From assembly GCA_029573715.1 (NCBI GenBank), contig JAKQDR010000261.1:1-64000 (forward strand): a stretch of DNA of 64,000 nucleotides. The letters are read 5' to 3'. Below the pieces are notes generated by a model. It made no database searches. It saw only the letters and a program-made list of their open reading frames with translations, and was not told where the DNA came from. Shown piece by piece: positions 8,127 through 15,746 of the stretch (position 1 is its first letter; each line of letters opens with the position of its first letter). Origin of the DNA: a bacterium. Its GTDB lineage: Bacteria > Patescibacteriota > Microgenomatia > UBA1406 > GWC2-37-13. The position numbers were made by a program, and so were the translations under genes.

Positions 8127-8165
8127 GATTTAAAGAGAATGAATGTTTATCTCCTTTGTCGGCAC

Positions 8166-8495
8166 TTACTCACTTCGTTTTTGTAAAAACTTCCGCATAT
8201 TGCGGGGAGATTTTGAATGACCACCTGGAGCTATACGGTGAACGACAGCTGTTGGCATCTCCCACACAGGAGTACCGGGAGCTATATACGTTTCTGAGCC
8301 TCCCATAGTTGCATTATGAGCGTTTCCATCTTGACCAATACGTGCCGCATCGGTCATGCCGCACGATGGCATACCCTCAGAGCCATAGATCTGCAATATT
8401 CTTAAGCGATGCTTTGCTTCTTGATTTCCCATATACAGTAATGTGTTATCACAGGGCATCTTACTATCAAAACGGGCTATGTCAAGAGTCCCCAA
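8166..8495 (-). CDS. Orphan hypothetical protein
   Basis: I do not recognise this short protein. The tracked ORF starts at a TTG; the ATG at 8459 gives a 97-residue product beginning MPCDNTLLYMGNQEAKHR, which is the more natural start. It is rich in Gly, Met and His, with no transmembrane helix. It sits alone, convergent with the helicase gene and surrounded by repeats, and could be a spurious ORF. Confidence 0.35.
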   Translation of the reverse strand: MGTLDIARFDSKMPCDNTLLYMGNQEAKHRLRILQIYGSEGMPSCGMTDAARIGQDGNAHNATMGGSETYIAPGTPVWEMPTAVVHRIAPGGHSKSPRNMRKFLQKRSE

Positions 8496-8688
8496 TACAT
8501 AATTATCTTAATTCTTCGTGATCGTGTGAGGGTAATATTGACGATGCAAGATAAAATGAGAGATTGCTTGACATTCGTTTGCGTCATTGTTATGCTCCTT
8601 ATGGCAGGTATGAAGTATCGTTAGAAAAAATTAAAAGCGCAATGTCCCCCCTCACCAGTTTGGTGAGTGAGGAATACGAGGAAGAGGG

Positions 8689-8716
8689 CCCCCCTCACCA
8701 CATATGGTGAGGGGGG
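8689..8716. repeat. Perfect 12-bp hairpin
   Basis: CCCCCCTCACCA (8689-8700) pairs exactly with TGGTGAGGGGGG (8705-8716) around a CATA loop. Related half-sites CTCACCAGTTTGGTGAG lie just upstream at 8651-8667, giving two copies of the same stem motif. It lacks a clear U-tract, so it is a repeat hairpin rather than a classical terminator. Confidence 0.55.
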
Positions 8717-8734
8717 AGTCGGACCTTGCTGAGT

Positions 8735-8787
8735 TGTCCTTCGCCAGGCTCCCCGATACAATCGGGACAGGCAGGATGACATCATGC
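8735..8787. repeat. Dispersed-repeat-like segment with CCCGATACAATCGGG hairpin
   Basis: The segment reads TGTCCTTCGCCAGGCTCC followed by CCCGATACAATCGGGACAGG and AGGATGACATC. The CCCGAT/ATCGGG arms form a small hairpin. It looks like an intergenic repeat unit of the type scattered in many bacterial genomes, but no second copy is in this window. Confidence 0.3.
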
Positions 8788-8842
8788 AAGAGTAGCGGAA
8801 ACCCTCAGGTGTGATGGCACACCTTCAAGTAATCATTCAACA

Positions 8843-8860
8843 CTGGTTCGCAAGAACCAG
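8843..8860. repeat. 7-bp hairpin upstream of glmS
   Basis: CTGGTTC (8843-8849) and GAACCAG (8854-8860) pair perfectly around GCAA, a stable GNRA-type loop. It could be part of a structured glmS leader. Confidence 0.4.
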
Positions 8861-8905
8861 CACAAAGATGTTTGCCCGCCATGTACTTCAGCATACTCTG
8901 CTATG

Positions 8906-8921
8906 CGCGTAATATTACGCG
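8906..8921. promoter_or_regulatory. 16-bp palindrome upstream of glmS (operator candidate)
   Basis: CGCGTAATATTACGCG is a perfect palindrome 27 nt upstream of the glmS start. A dimeric regulator could bind it, but no regulator is identified, and it also contains a TAATAT-like -10. Confidence 0.3.
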
Positions 8922-8948
8922 TTTCTTACCAATCATTTCTTTTTTCTT

Positions 8949-10730
8949 ATGTGTGGGATTTTTGGATACAAGGGCCCCAACGCTAAGGCAGGGCAGATTG
9001 TGCTTGAGGGATTGAAGCGACTGGATTATCGGGGATATGACTCGTGGGGTGTTGCGGTGCAATGCTTGGATAATATATGGCTTCGAAAAGATATCGGTAA
9101 AATCAGTGACGTTGACCACATTGCTGATATGCCAGATGCGCACACGGCAATCGCCCATACCCGATGGGCAACCACAGGTGGTGTGACGCGCGCCAATGCA
9201 CACCCACATGCAAGCACTGACGGCTCATTTGTGCTCGCTCAAAACGGAATTGTTGAAAATTTCTCAGAACTTAAACAGGGCCTTCTGACAAAAGGATATA
9301 CATTTGTCAGCGAAACTGACACAGAGGTGATTGTACGATTGATTGAAGAAGAGCTGAAACTAAATACAGACTTCGTGAGCGCTATACGCCATGCATTTTC
9401 AAAGCTTACCGGCAGAAACACAATTATCGTGCTTACCAAATCCGGGGAGATATATGCGGCTCGCAATGGTTCACCGCTTGTTGTAGGAGTTAATACACAA
9501 ACCAATGAGGTGTATTTGTCTTCAGACACCCTTTCATTTGCACCATATGCAGATCAGATGATTGTAGTTGATAATGGCCAAATGGTGAAAGTAGACAATA
9601 CAAATACTATTACCATGTTTACCTTAGCTACCGGTGAGGTTTTTGAGTATACACTGGAAGCGATGACGGTGAAGGCCGATAAAATCGACAAGGAAGGATA
9701 TGACCATTTTATGATGAAAGAGATTCATGAAACGCCCTATGTGCTTAGACAAATTGTTGCGCAAGATGCTCAAAGTCTTCAGGCATTTGCCCATGCACTT
9801 CAACGTGCGCATCGAGTGTATGTTATTGGGTCTGGCACTGCCGGCATTGCCTCATATCAAATCGCATTCTACTTGCGTTTGTATGGAAAGCTTGATGCGG
9901 TAAGCCTTATTGGTGCAGACGTCCAGAGTTATTATGAAATCTTTCAGCCTGACGATATTATTCTCGCCCCATCACAAAGTGGGGAGACCGCAGATGTGAT
10001 AGAGGTGCTTGAACATGCAAAAGAGAAGGGAGTACAAATAGGTTCCATCATCAACATGCCCGGCTCTATTATGACGCGCATGTCTGACTATCCATTCATG
10101 TGTAATGCGGGCCCGGAGATTTGTGTGATGTCAACAAAAGTGTTTACCTCACAAATCGCATGGGGGTATCTTCTTGCAAAAACAGTGCAAGGAAAATATG
10201 AAGAAGGAATACAGAACCTGCAGACTCTATCAGTTATTGTCCAAAGATATCTGGATAACCAAAATAATCACAAAGCACTGAAAGCACTTGCAAACTACCT
10301 CTCAAAAAAAGAACATATATTCCTGCTGGGCAAATATCAGAACTTTGCCATTATGCAGGAAGGAATGGTGAAGATAATTGAGGCGTCGTACAAACATGCT
10401 CATGCCATACCGGCAGGTGATCTCAAACACTATGCCATTACGTTGATGGAGCAGGGGATACCCGTGATTGTCGCGGTGTCTGACGATGTGGTCAAAAATG
10501 ATGTAATTACTGCAATCAATGAAGTGCGCCTGCGAGGTGCGTATGTCATCGCCATAGCACACAAGCAGGAAGATTATTATGATTATTACATCCCCACCGA
10601 AGATGCAGGAGAAACCGATGCGATTGGCACCATCATTCCGCTTCAACTTACGGCGTACTATCTCGCGTTAAAGTTGGGAAACAACATCGATAAGCCGCGA
10701 AACATCGCCAAAAGCGTGACCGTAAAGTGA
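8949..10730 (+). CDS. glmS: Glutamine-fructose-6-phosphate aminotransferase (isomerizing)
   Basis: GlmS makes glucosamine-6-phosphate from fructose-6-phosphate and glutamine, the first step to UDP-GlcNAc for peptidoglycan and cell-surface glycans. The 593-residue protein begins MCGIFGY, so Cys2 is the N-terminal nucleophile after Met removal. HTRWATTGGVTRANAHPH forms the glutamine site and GNGSP-type residues follow (ARNGSPLVVG). Two SIS domains follow (VIGSGTAGIASY near 297; LGKYQNFAIMQEG near 465). The C-terminus has the usual KPRNIAKSVTV (family DxPRNLAKSVTVE). Length and motif order match the family. It is a single-gene unit with a hairpin-rich leader. Confidence 0.97.
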   Translation: MCGIFGYKGPNAKAGQIVLEGLKRLDYRGYDSWGVAVQCLDNIWLRKDIGKISDVDHIADMPDAHTAIAHTRWATTGGVTRANAHPHASTDGSFVLAQNGIVENFSELKQGLLTKGYTFVSETDTEVIVRLIEEELKLNTDFVSAIRHAFSKLTGRNTIIVLTKSGEIYAARNGSPLVVGVNTQTNEVYLSSDTLSFAPYADQMIVVDNGQMVKVDNTNTITMFTLATGEVFEYTLEAMTVKADKIDKEGYDHFMMKEIHETPYVLRQIVAQDAQSLQAFAHALQRAHRVYVIGSGTAGIASYQIAFYLRLYGKLDAVSLIGADVQSYYEIFQPDDIILAPSQSGETADVIEVLEHAKEKGVQIGSIINMPGSIMTRMSDYPFMCNAGPEICVMSTKVFTSQIAWGYLLAKTVQGKYEEGIQNLQTLSVIVQRYLDNQNNHKALKALANYLSKKEHIFLLGKYQNFAIMQEGMVKIIEASYKHAHAIPAGDLKHYAITLMEQGIPVIVAVSDDVVKNDVITAINEVRLRGAYVIAIAHKQEDYYDYYIPTEDAGETDAIGTIIPLQLTAYYLALKLGNNIDKPRNIAKSVTVK

Positions 10731-10736
10731 GGGTGA

Positions 10737-11423
10737 TTATTCACAGTTCATACTCGTCCGACAAGATGCTTGGGCTTCAGTTGGCAAGCTGTCACACAGA
10801 GAACATGCGCCCATATCTGAGCTTTCATCTTCCGTGGGCTGTGTAACTGCTGGCATGGTGCCCAAATCCTTCATCATATTCGATACATCAGTAAATTGAA
10901 TATCAGTGGGGGGGACAAATGTGTTTGCATCCGCGATCCACACTTTACAGCGATAATCGGTTTTCTTGTTCATTTGCGCCATTTGCGGATTATCTTCCAC
11001 CGCTTCTTCACCCATATTTTGAATATCTTCAGTCATCGCGAATTTAACTCCTGTTTTTGAGACATCATCCCACGTGTAGGCAAATATACCATCGTTAATC
11101 ATATGTCCTGAGCTTTGAGTACCTTCTGAATTGGTGAGGGTGAATGAGCTTCGTATTTTGCCATTTGCCACATATGTTGTACCCTCTGTTTTTCCCATTG
11201 CTTCATCCGCATATGCAAAGGTACATTGCTGGCTTATTGTTTGAGTCATCAAATCTTTGAGTGATGAGAATACTGTTTGCTCTTGCGTATTGGTATCCAC
11301 CGCAACAGGTTCTTGTGGGGAGGTGTCATTCACTGATGTCTGGGGGTTCATTACTGTCCAATATGCCAATACACCAACGATTACGATTGCTGCGAATGTT
11401 AGGGGGACTATGAGTTTTTTCAT
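10737..11423 (-). CDS. Exported anchored protein of unknown function
   Basis: The 228-residue protein starts with a signal anchor (KKLIVPLTFAAIVIVGVLAYWTV) and continues as a polar extracytoplasmic domain. Its middle (YVANGKIRSSFTL...GHMINDGIFAYTWDD) resembles the beta-rich lipoprotein-type folds seen in small CPR exported proteins. The C-terminus ends with a cysteine-rich tail (GACSLCDSLPTEAQASCRTSMNC). The tracked GTG start is two codons upstream; the ATG at 11423 is preferred because a TATAAT lies 8 nt upstream of it. Function unknown. Confidence 0.65.
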   Translation of the reverse strand: MKKLIVPLTFAAIVIVGVLAYWTVMNPQTSVNDTSPQEPVAVDTNTQEQTVFSSLKDLMTQTISQQCTFAYADEAMGKTEGTTYVANGKIRSSFTLTNSEGTQSSGHMINDGIFAYTWDDVSKTGVKFAMTEDIQNMGEEAVEDNPQMAQMNKKTDYRCKVWIADANTFVPPTDIQFTDVSNMMKDLGTMPAVTQPTEDESSDMGACSLCDSLPTEAQASCRTSMNCE

Positions 11424-11431
11424 ATGCACGC

Positions 11432-11437
11432 ATTATA
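11432..11437 (-). promoter_or_regulatory. -10 element for the exported 228-residue protein
   Basis: TATAAT ends 8 nt before the ATG at 11423, which decides the start against the GTG two codons upstream. Confidence 0.5.
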
Positions 11438-11510
11438 CTCCTCAATCACACTTTGTGTGAATCCTTGTCGGGTTTTGTACCCATAATCCCATGTGTGGAG
11501 TAACTTTAAG

Positions 11511-11516
11511 TACAAT
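11511..11516 (+). promoter_or_regulatory. -10 element for the secreted nuclease
   Basis: TACAAT ends 11 nt before the ATG at 11528; no Shine-Dalgarno is visible. Confidence 0.45.
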
Positions 11517-11527
11517 ACCCACTATAT

Positions 11528-12211
11528 ATGCGTCATATGCGTCGATTAATTAGTCGCCACTCATGGGTCGTGGTGCTGTGTGTACTGCTTTTGGTGTATG
11601 CACATTCCGCCTATGAACAAATGCATGTGAAGAATCTCCCCCCATCTTCATCGACCATACCGCCCACACCCATCTCAACTCAAGGAGCCAAAGCGCCTAC
11701 TGTTGCACTTATTAACGAAACATCAGCATATGACCAGGCGGAGTCTGAAACGGATGATGGTGCAATGCCATCTCTTACACCTGCATATATCGTGCGTGTT
11801 GTTGACGGCGATACCATACGCGTACGTATTGAAGAAAAAGAATACACCGTGCGCCTTATCGGCATGGATGCACCCGAAAGCGTCGACCCGCGCAAGCCGG
11901 TGCAATGTTTTGGAAAAGAAGCTTCCGTCGTGCTTGCAGAGCTTATCGGCGGTAAGCAGGTTTGGCTTGCACCAGATGATACGCAAGATGAAAAAGACCG
12001 ATATGGCAGATTATTGCGCTATGTGTATCTTGACGATGATACAAACGTCGCCGAATACATGATAAGAAACGGCTTCGCATTTGAATATACCTACCGGGAG
12101 CCATACCGGTATCAAAAATTATTTAGGCAGGCTCAAGCGTCTGCAGAATATGAAGCAGTAGGCCTCTGGGCGCCCGATGCATGCAGTCAGCTTGAAAAGC
12201 CGGAGGAATGA
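11528..12211 (+). CDS. Secreted thermonuclease-family (SNase) nuclease
   Basis: This 227-residue protein has an N-terminal signal anchor (HSWVVVLCVLLLVYAHSAY), a Ser/Thr/Pro spacer, then a staphylococcal nuclease domain from about residue 88: VRVVDGDTIRV, VRLIGMDAPES, DRYGRLLRYVYL and the C-terminal AEYEAVGLW. The Asp/Arg/Glu catalytic set of SNase is matched by DGDT, RLIGMDAPE and the DRYGR segment. It probably degrades external DNA or RNA calcium-dependently, possibly to scavenge nucleotides, which suits an organism dependent on a host. It is convergent with the thioredoxin fusion gene. Confidence 0.88.
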   Translation: MRHMRRLISRHSWVVVLCVLLLVYAHSAYEQMHVKNLPPSSSTIPPTPISTQGAKAPTVALINETSAYDQAESETDDGAMPSLTPAYIVRVVDGDTIRVRIEEKEYTVRLIGMDAPESVDPRKPVQCFGKEASVVLAELIGGKQVWLAPDDTQDEKDRYGRLLRYVYLDDDTNVAEYMIRNGFAFEYTYREPYRYQKLFRQAQASAEYEAVGLWAPDACSQLEKPEE

Positions 12212-12221
12212 AGTGCTGGCG

Positions 12222-12797
12222 CTACAGTGATAAAAGTCTATTTATCTCCGGCCGGTTGAACCCCACCACAACTTCATCATCAATCCACAGCTGAGGCACC
12301 CCCATTTGTCCTGACTTTTCAACCATCTTCATCGCTTGAGATTGATCTTGTGCGACATCAACATCTTTGAATGCAACATTTTTTTGGCGCAAATAGTCTT
12401 TCACCATGTGACAATAGGGACATGTTGGAGTAGAGAAGACCGTGACATTATGCTTCTTTTGATCCACGCTTTGTGCAGGAGATAAAACTGATTTAATGAT
12501 GTTTTGATATTCTTGCACCGTCTTAATGCCCATAAGCGTCTCAACGGCAACTCCTTTTTGAAATATGATAACGGTAGGCAAGCCCTTCATTTGATAATAT
12601 GCAGTAAATGACCGATTTTTATCCAAGTCAAGCTTCAAAAACTGCACAGGCTCCCTCTTAAATTGCTCACTGAGTTTATCTGTGATATGTGCTATCTGTT
12701 TGCACGGCTCGCACCACTCTGTTTCAACAACTAAAAATGTAACTCCTTCAAATGCGACCACATCGTGTTTGAACGAATCTAACGTGATTTCTTTCAT
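12222..12797 (-). CDS. Thioredoxin-glutaredoxin fusion protein
   Basis: The 191-residue protein joins two thiol-disulfide domains. Residues about 1-95 form a thioredoxin fold with WCEPC (family WCGPC) and the cis-Pro GLPTVIIF. Residues about 112-190 form a glutaredoxin/NrdH-like domain with CPYCHMVKDYL and cis-Pro GVPQLWID. The two could relay electrons internally. The start overlaps the PadR stop by 4 nt (ATGA), so it is translated with that regulator. It has no signal peptide and should be cytoplasmic. The reductase is probably the Grx-TrxR fusion encoded 3 kb away. Confidence 0.9.
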   Translation of the reverse strand: MKEITLDSFKHDVVAFEGVTFLVVETEWCEPCKQIAHITDKLSEQFKREPVQFLKLDLDKNRSFTAYYQMKGLPTVIIFQKGVAVETLMGIKTVQEYQNIIKSVLSPAQSVDQKKHNVTVFSTPTCPYCHMVKDYLRQKNVAFKDVDVAQDQSQAMKMVEKSGQMGVPQLWIDDEVVVGFNRPEINRLLSL

Positions 12798-13135
12798 GTG
12801 ATTTGTGAATAATTGGTAATAAATTTACTAAGCGACTGATGCGTGTGGTTAAGCGCCGTAGCCCATGCAGCAAGGTGCGCTTTGCCCTTCGGCGTGATGG
12901 CATACATCATACGAGCAGGGCCCAACGTACTTTCATGTTTCTTTTGTTTAATGTATCCGGCCAACTTCATACGCGCAAGTGAACGATATAAATTGCCTAT
13001 ATTCACACTGCAATGACAATCTTGAGTGAGTTTTCTCTGGAGCTCATACCCGTAGCTTGGCGATTGCGCCAATAAAAGCAGGGTGCAGGGTTCAAAGAAA
13101 TTTTCAAGTACGGCGAGAGAACAATGTTTTCTCAT
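12794..13135 (-). CDS. PadR-family transcriptional regulator
   Basis: The 113-residue protein is a winged-helix PadR regulator: ENFFEPCTLLLLAQSPSYGYEL, then NIGNLYRSLARMKLAGYIK (recognition helix and wing) and RMMYAITPKGKAHLAAW. PadR proteins are dimeric repressors that respond to small molecules. It is followed with a 4-nt overlap by the thioredoxin-glutaredoxin gene, so it probably controls its own operon and perhaps that redox protein. A dyad, CTATAT-N9-ATATAG, lies directly upstream. The cysteines in CHCSVN before the recognition helix could make it redox-sensitive; that is speculation. Confidence 0.85.
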   Translation of the reverse strand: MRKHCSLAVLENFFEPCTLLLLAQSPSYGYELQRKLTQDCHCSVNIGNLYRSLARMKLAGYIKQKKHESTLGPARMMYAITPKGKAHLAAWATALNHTHQSLSKFITNYSQIT

Positions 13136-13138
13136 AAT

Positions 13139-13159
13139 CTATATGTAAGTTTAATATAG
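13139..13159. promoter_or_regulatory. Dyad upstream of padR (operator candidate)
   Basis: CTATAT (13139-13144) and ATATAG (13154-13159) form 6-bp inverted arms 9 bp apart, 4 nt from the PadR start. Position and size fit an autoregulatory PadR operator. The AT-rich sequence makes chance occurrence possible. Confidence 0.35.
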
Positions 13160-13203
13160 CTTATGAGTAATGTCAAGCATATCCCTCTTGAAAATAAGAC
13201 ATT

Positions 13204-14127
13204 GTGCAATTACGATACATATATCTGGAAGACAATTCACGAGATTGTATTCGAAGATTGCGCCCGGCCTACGCATACGAAACCACACATCCTCGTTCGT
13301 TTGTTATTAATAGAGTCCCTCCAGAATACTCTGGAACAGTTTTTACCCAAAGAGAAATTGAGGCAAGGCATGTGGCTCCACATGCGAGAAACTTACGCGA
13401 GATCAGCAGAGATGGCCCAACAACTCACGAAGGTCGAAAATGTACTTTAAATCATCTACTCGAACACTTTGCCTCACGAGGAATGAACGCAATGTTTTCT
13501 CAAATGAGTTGGCCTCATGGTCATGTTCTAGCATGTAAACTCGCCCCCAGAGACATGGAAATCGGATCAGTATTCCATGATGAGGATGGAGCTGATGTTT
13601 TACTTTCTCATGGAGTAGGGCATGACCAAAGTCCACCAATCATGTGCGGTATCGATATAAAATCACAAGCGAGACACGATCATCGAATACGACCAACATA
13701 TTCTATAAGACTGGGAGGACCTGTATTTGATATTTATGCTGGTTCATGGCCCTTGACCCCAGATACATCTTATACACTTCACGATGCTATACAATGCGGT
13801 GCTCGCAGTAATGAATCTTGCAGAAATTTTCTGAGCTTCATGGAACGTAATATAGGTGCGTTTGGCAGATTTATGACACATCGCTTCGCAAGCAGGCTAT
13901 TTGAATATGAAGCTGTTTTAGCTGCACAAAGCCATGTGATGAAATGCAAGCCAGAGATAGCATCAATGTACCCAAGACAACAAGATGCATTACAAGAGCT
14001 TATGACTCATGTGAGTGCGGTCAATGGGGTGTTTCGGGATAATGGCTTTATCCCACATAGACAACCTCGATACATGCAAAATCAATATGCACATTTAGCA
14101 TTCCTCCCACAAACACCTCTTCCATAG
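13204..14127 (+). CDS. Orphan hypothetical protein (307 residues)
   Basis: No family is recognised. The protein starts at a GTG, is rich in His, Arg and Met, and has no transmembrane helix or signal peptide. A central segment (MSWPHGHVLACKLAPRDMEIGSVF) looks beta-structured and the C-terminal half is helical. An overlapping ORF at 13163-13450 in another frame was considered and rejected because this frame is three times longer and open. It is one of several domain-less orphan genes between housekeeping genes in this window. Confidence 0.55.
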   Translation: MQLRYIYLEDNSRDCIRRLRPAYAYETTHPRSFVINRVPPEYSGTVFTQREIEARHVAPHARNLREISRDGPTTHEGRKCTLNHLLEHFASRGMNAMFSQMSWPHGHVLACKLAPRDMEIGSVFHDEDGADVLLSHGVGHDQSPPIMCGIDIKSQARHDHRIRPTYSIRLGGPVFDIYAGSWPLTPDTSYTLHDAIQCGARSNESCRNFLSFMERNIGAFGRFMTHRFASRLFEYEAVLAAQSHVMKCKPEIASMYPRQQDALQELMTHVSAVNGVFRDNGFIPHRQPRYMQNQYAHLAFLPQTPLP

Positions 14128-14222
14128 TGCACAACCTCACATTATGGTGACCATTACCTCTCGGGGTGGTTTTTGATAAAACCATAGAGTAGAATGAGCC
14201 TGTTTCATTTGTCATACACTTC

Positions 14223-15692
14223 ATGAAGTCTAATAACAAATTTAAGCTATTGCACACCCACTTTGATTGGATACTCATTGCAATCTGCATCCTGGCATAC
14301 ACTGTTGTATTTAGCTATTTTTCTATTCTGCGACACAATGCGTTTGCTTCAGGATATGACCTGGCAAACATGGATCAAACCATATGGAACTCCCTGCAGG
14401 GGAGGTTCTTCTCGTTTTCTCAATATGGAGCAACCATGACTCGATTTACCACGCATGCAGATGTCATATTGGTTTTGCTGGCGCCACTCTATCTGATATG
14501 GGACAACGTGCGCATGCTTCTGATATTTCAATCTTTTGTCTTGGCACTGGGCGCAATACCAACCTACCTAATTGGTAAGCTCATTCTGCGCAGCAAGCCG
14601 CTCGCTTTCTTGGTGGTAGTAATATATTTGCTGAACCCCGGTATGCAATGGACAAACATATACGACTTCCATGCAGTCTCAATGGCCATACCCCTGCTTC
14701 TATTGGTGTTTTATTTTGGATATACCGGCAAGTGGCGATGGTATCTTATTGCAGCACTATTTGCCGCACTCACCAAAGAGCAGGTGCCTCTGACTATTGG
14801 TTCAATCGGCATTGCGCTTGCCCTGTTGAAAAGAGGTAAGGCCGTATTCATTGGGCCCGTCACATTGCTTATTGGTATTGTGTATTCACTCAGCGTCATT
14901 CTTGTGGTGATACCGTATTTTGAGGTGGATGGCATGTATAAGTACGCCCCTTGGTATGATGGGGTAATTCAACGAATAAAAGAAAGCAAGTTAATTGATG
15001 TGCCCGGAGAGCTTATCCGCAATTATGTGATGAGCCCGGATGCACTCGCATACTACCGATTGCTTTTGAGACCATTTGGATTATTGCCTCTTTTTGGTTT
15101 GCCCATATTCCTTATCATCGCAGGCCCTGAACTGAGCATTATCTTATTAAGTTATCATGCACAGATGCGCTCCATAATGCTTCATTATGACAGCGTCCTG
15201 GTACCTGGCCTGGTGATATCCAGCATATATGGCATTCATTGGACGCAGCTACTTATCTATCGACTTATCGCTCATGAAAAAACGCGTAGTGTGCTGTTTG
15301 GATTATTTCTTTTTTCGGCTTCTGCATTGATACTACGTTTTAGCTATTTCCATACTCCAACTCCCGTTAGCCCCACTTGTTGGTGTCGTATGTATGACGT
15401 GAGTGAAGCCGACAAGGCATTTGCAAAACTCCTTGAGACTATTCCTCAACATGCTTCGGTGACTGCATCACCCGAAATACGCCCACACATCACCCATAGG
15501 CGGCTCGCCTACACAATGCCTGATGCAACCTCGTCTGCCGACTTTATCGCGATTATTGATCAAAACAGATTGCCCGGAGATTACAATCCCAAAGGATTTG
15601 AGCTGGAGCTTATGGCGGTGCTTGACACCAGTGAACAGCATGAGCTGGTTAAGCGGATCGGCCACTTTTCACTCTATCAGCGCACTCGTTGA
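14223..15692 (+). CDS. DUF2079-family polytopic membrane protein
   Basis: The 489-residue protein has about ten hydrophobic helices and the typical DUF2079 N-terminus: a first helix, then YDLANMDQTIWNSLQGRFF with the conserved Asp, a FTTHADVILVLLAPLY segment, and YDFHAVSMAIPLLL. These resemble GT-C glycosyltransferases that use lipid-linked sugars, where an Asp in the first loop is catalytic. A periplasmic C-terminal domain follows. It probably transfers a sugar on the outer face of the membrane; the substrate is not known. Confidence 0.8.
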   Translation: MKSNNKFKLLHTHFDWILIAICILAYTVVFSYFSILRHNAFASGYDLANMDQTIWNSLQGRFFSFSQYGATMTRFTTHADVILVLLAPLYLIWDNVRMLLIFQSFVLALGAIPTYLIGKLILRSKPLAFLVVVIYLLNPGMQWTNIYDFHAVSMAIPLLLLVFYFGYTGKWRWYLIAALFAALTKEQVPLTIGSIGIALALLKRGKAVFIGPVTLLIGIVYSLSVILVVIPYFEVDGMYKYAPWYDGVIQRIKESKLIDVPGELIRNYVMSPDALAYYRLLLRPFGLLPLFGLPIFLIIAGPELSIILLSYHAQMRSIMLHYDSVLVPGLVISSIYGIHWTQLLIYRLIAHEKTRSVLFGLFLFSASALILRFSYFHTPTPVSPTCWCRMYDVSEADKAFAKLLETIPQHASVTASPEIRPHITHRRLAYTMPDATSSADFIAIIDQNRLPGDYNPKGFELELMAVLDTSEQHELVKRIGHFSLYQRTR

Positions 15693-15746
15693 GACTCATG
15701 TGGTATCATGGGTTTCCATTATCATAAAACACTGTTTAGTTATCCT

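Larger units (their letters stand above)
8496..8948. other. Repeat-rich intergenic region upstream of glmS
   Basis: No gene is supported. The region holds several hairpins (8651-8668, 8689-8716, 8843-8860), a dispersed-repeat-like segment (8735-8787) and a palindrome just before glmS. It could contain terminators for the flanking units and a long leader for glmS. I saw no sequence that looks like the glmS ribozyme. Confidence 0.45.

Noticed and set aside
8861-8948. glmS ribozyme upstream of glmS
   Set aside because: The short stretch shows none of the conserved ribozyme core that I could recognise, and the upstream hairpins look like dispersed repeats.
13163-13450. 95-residue ORF overlapping the 307-residue orphan
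   Set aside because: It lies in another frame within the start of a much longer open frame; two overlapping genes on the same strand are unlikely and it shows no family motif.
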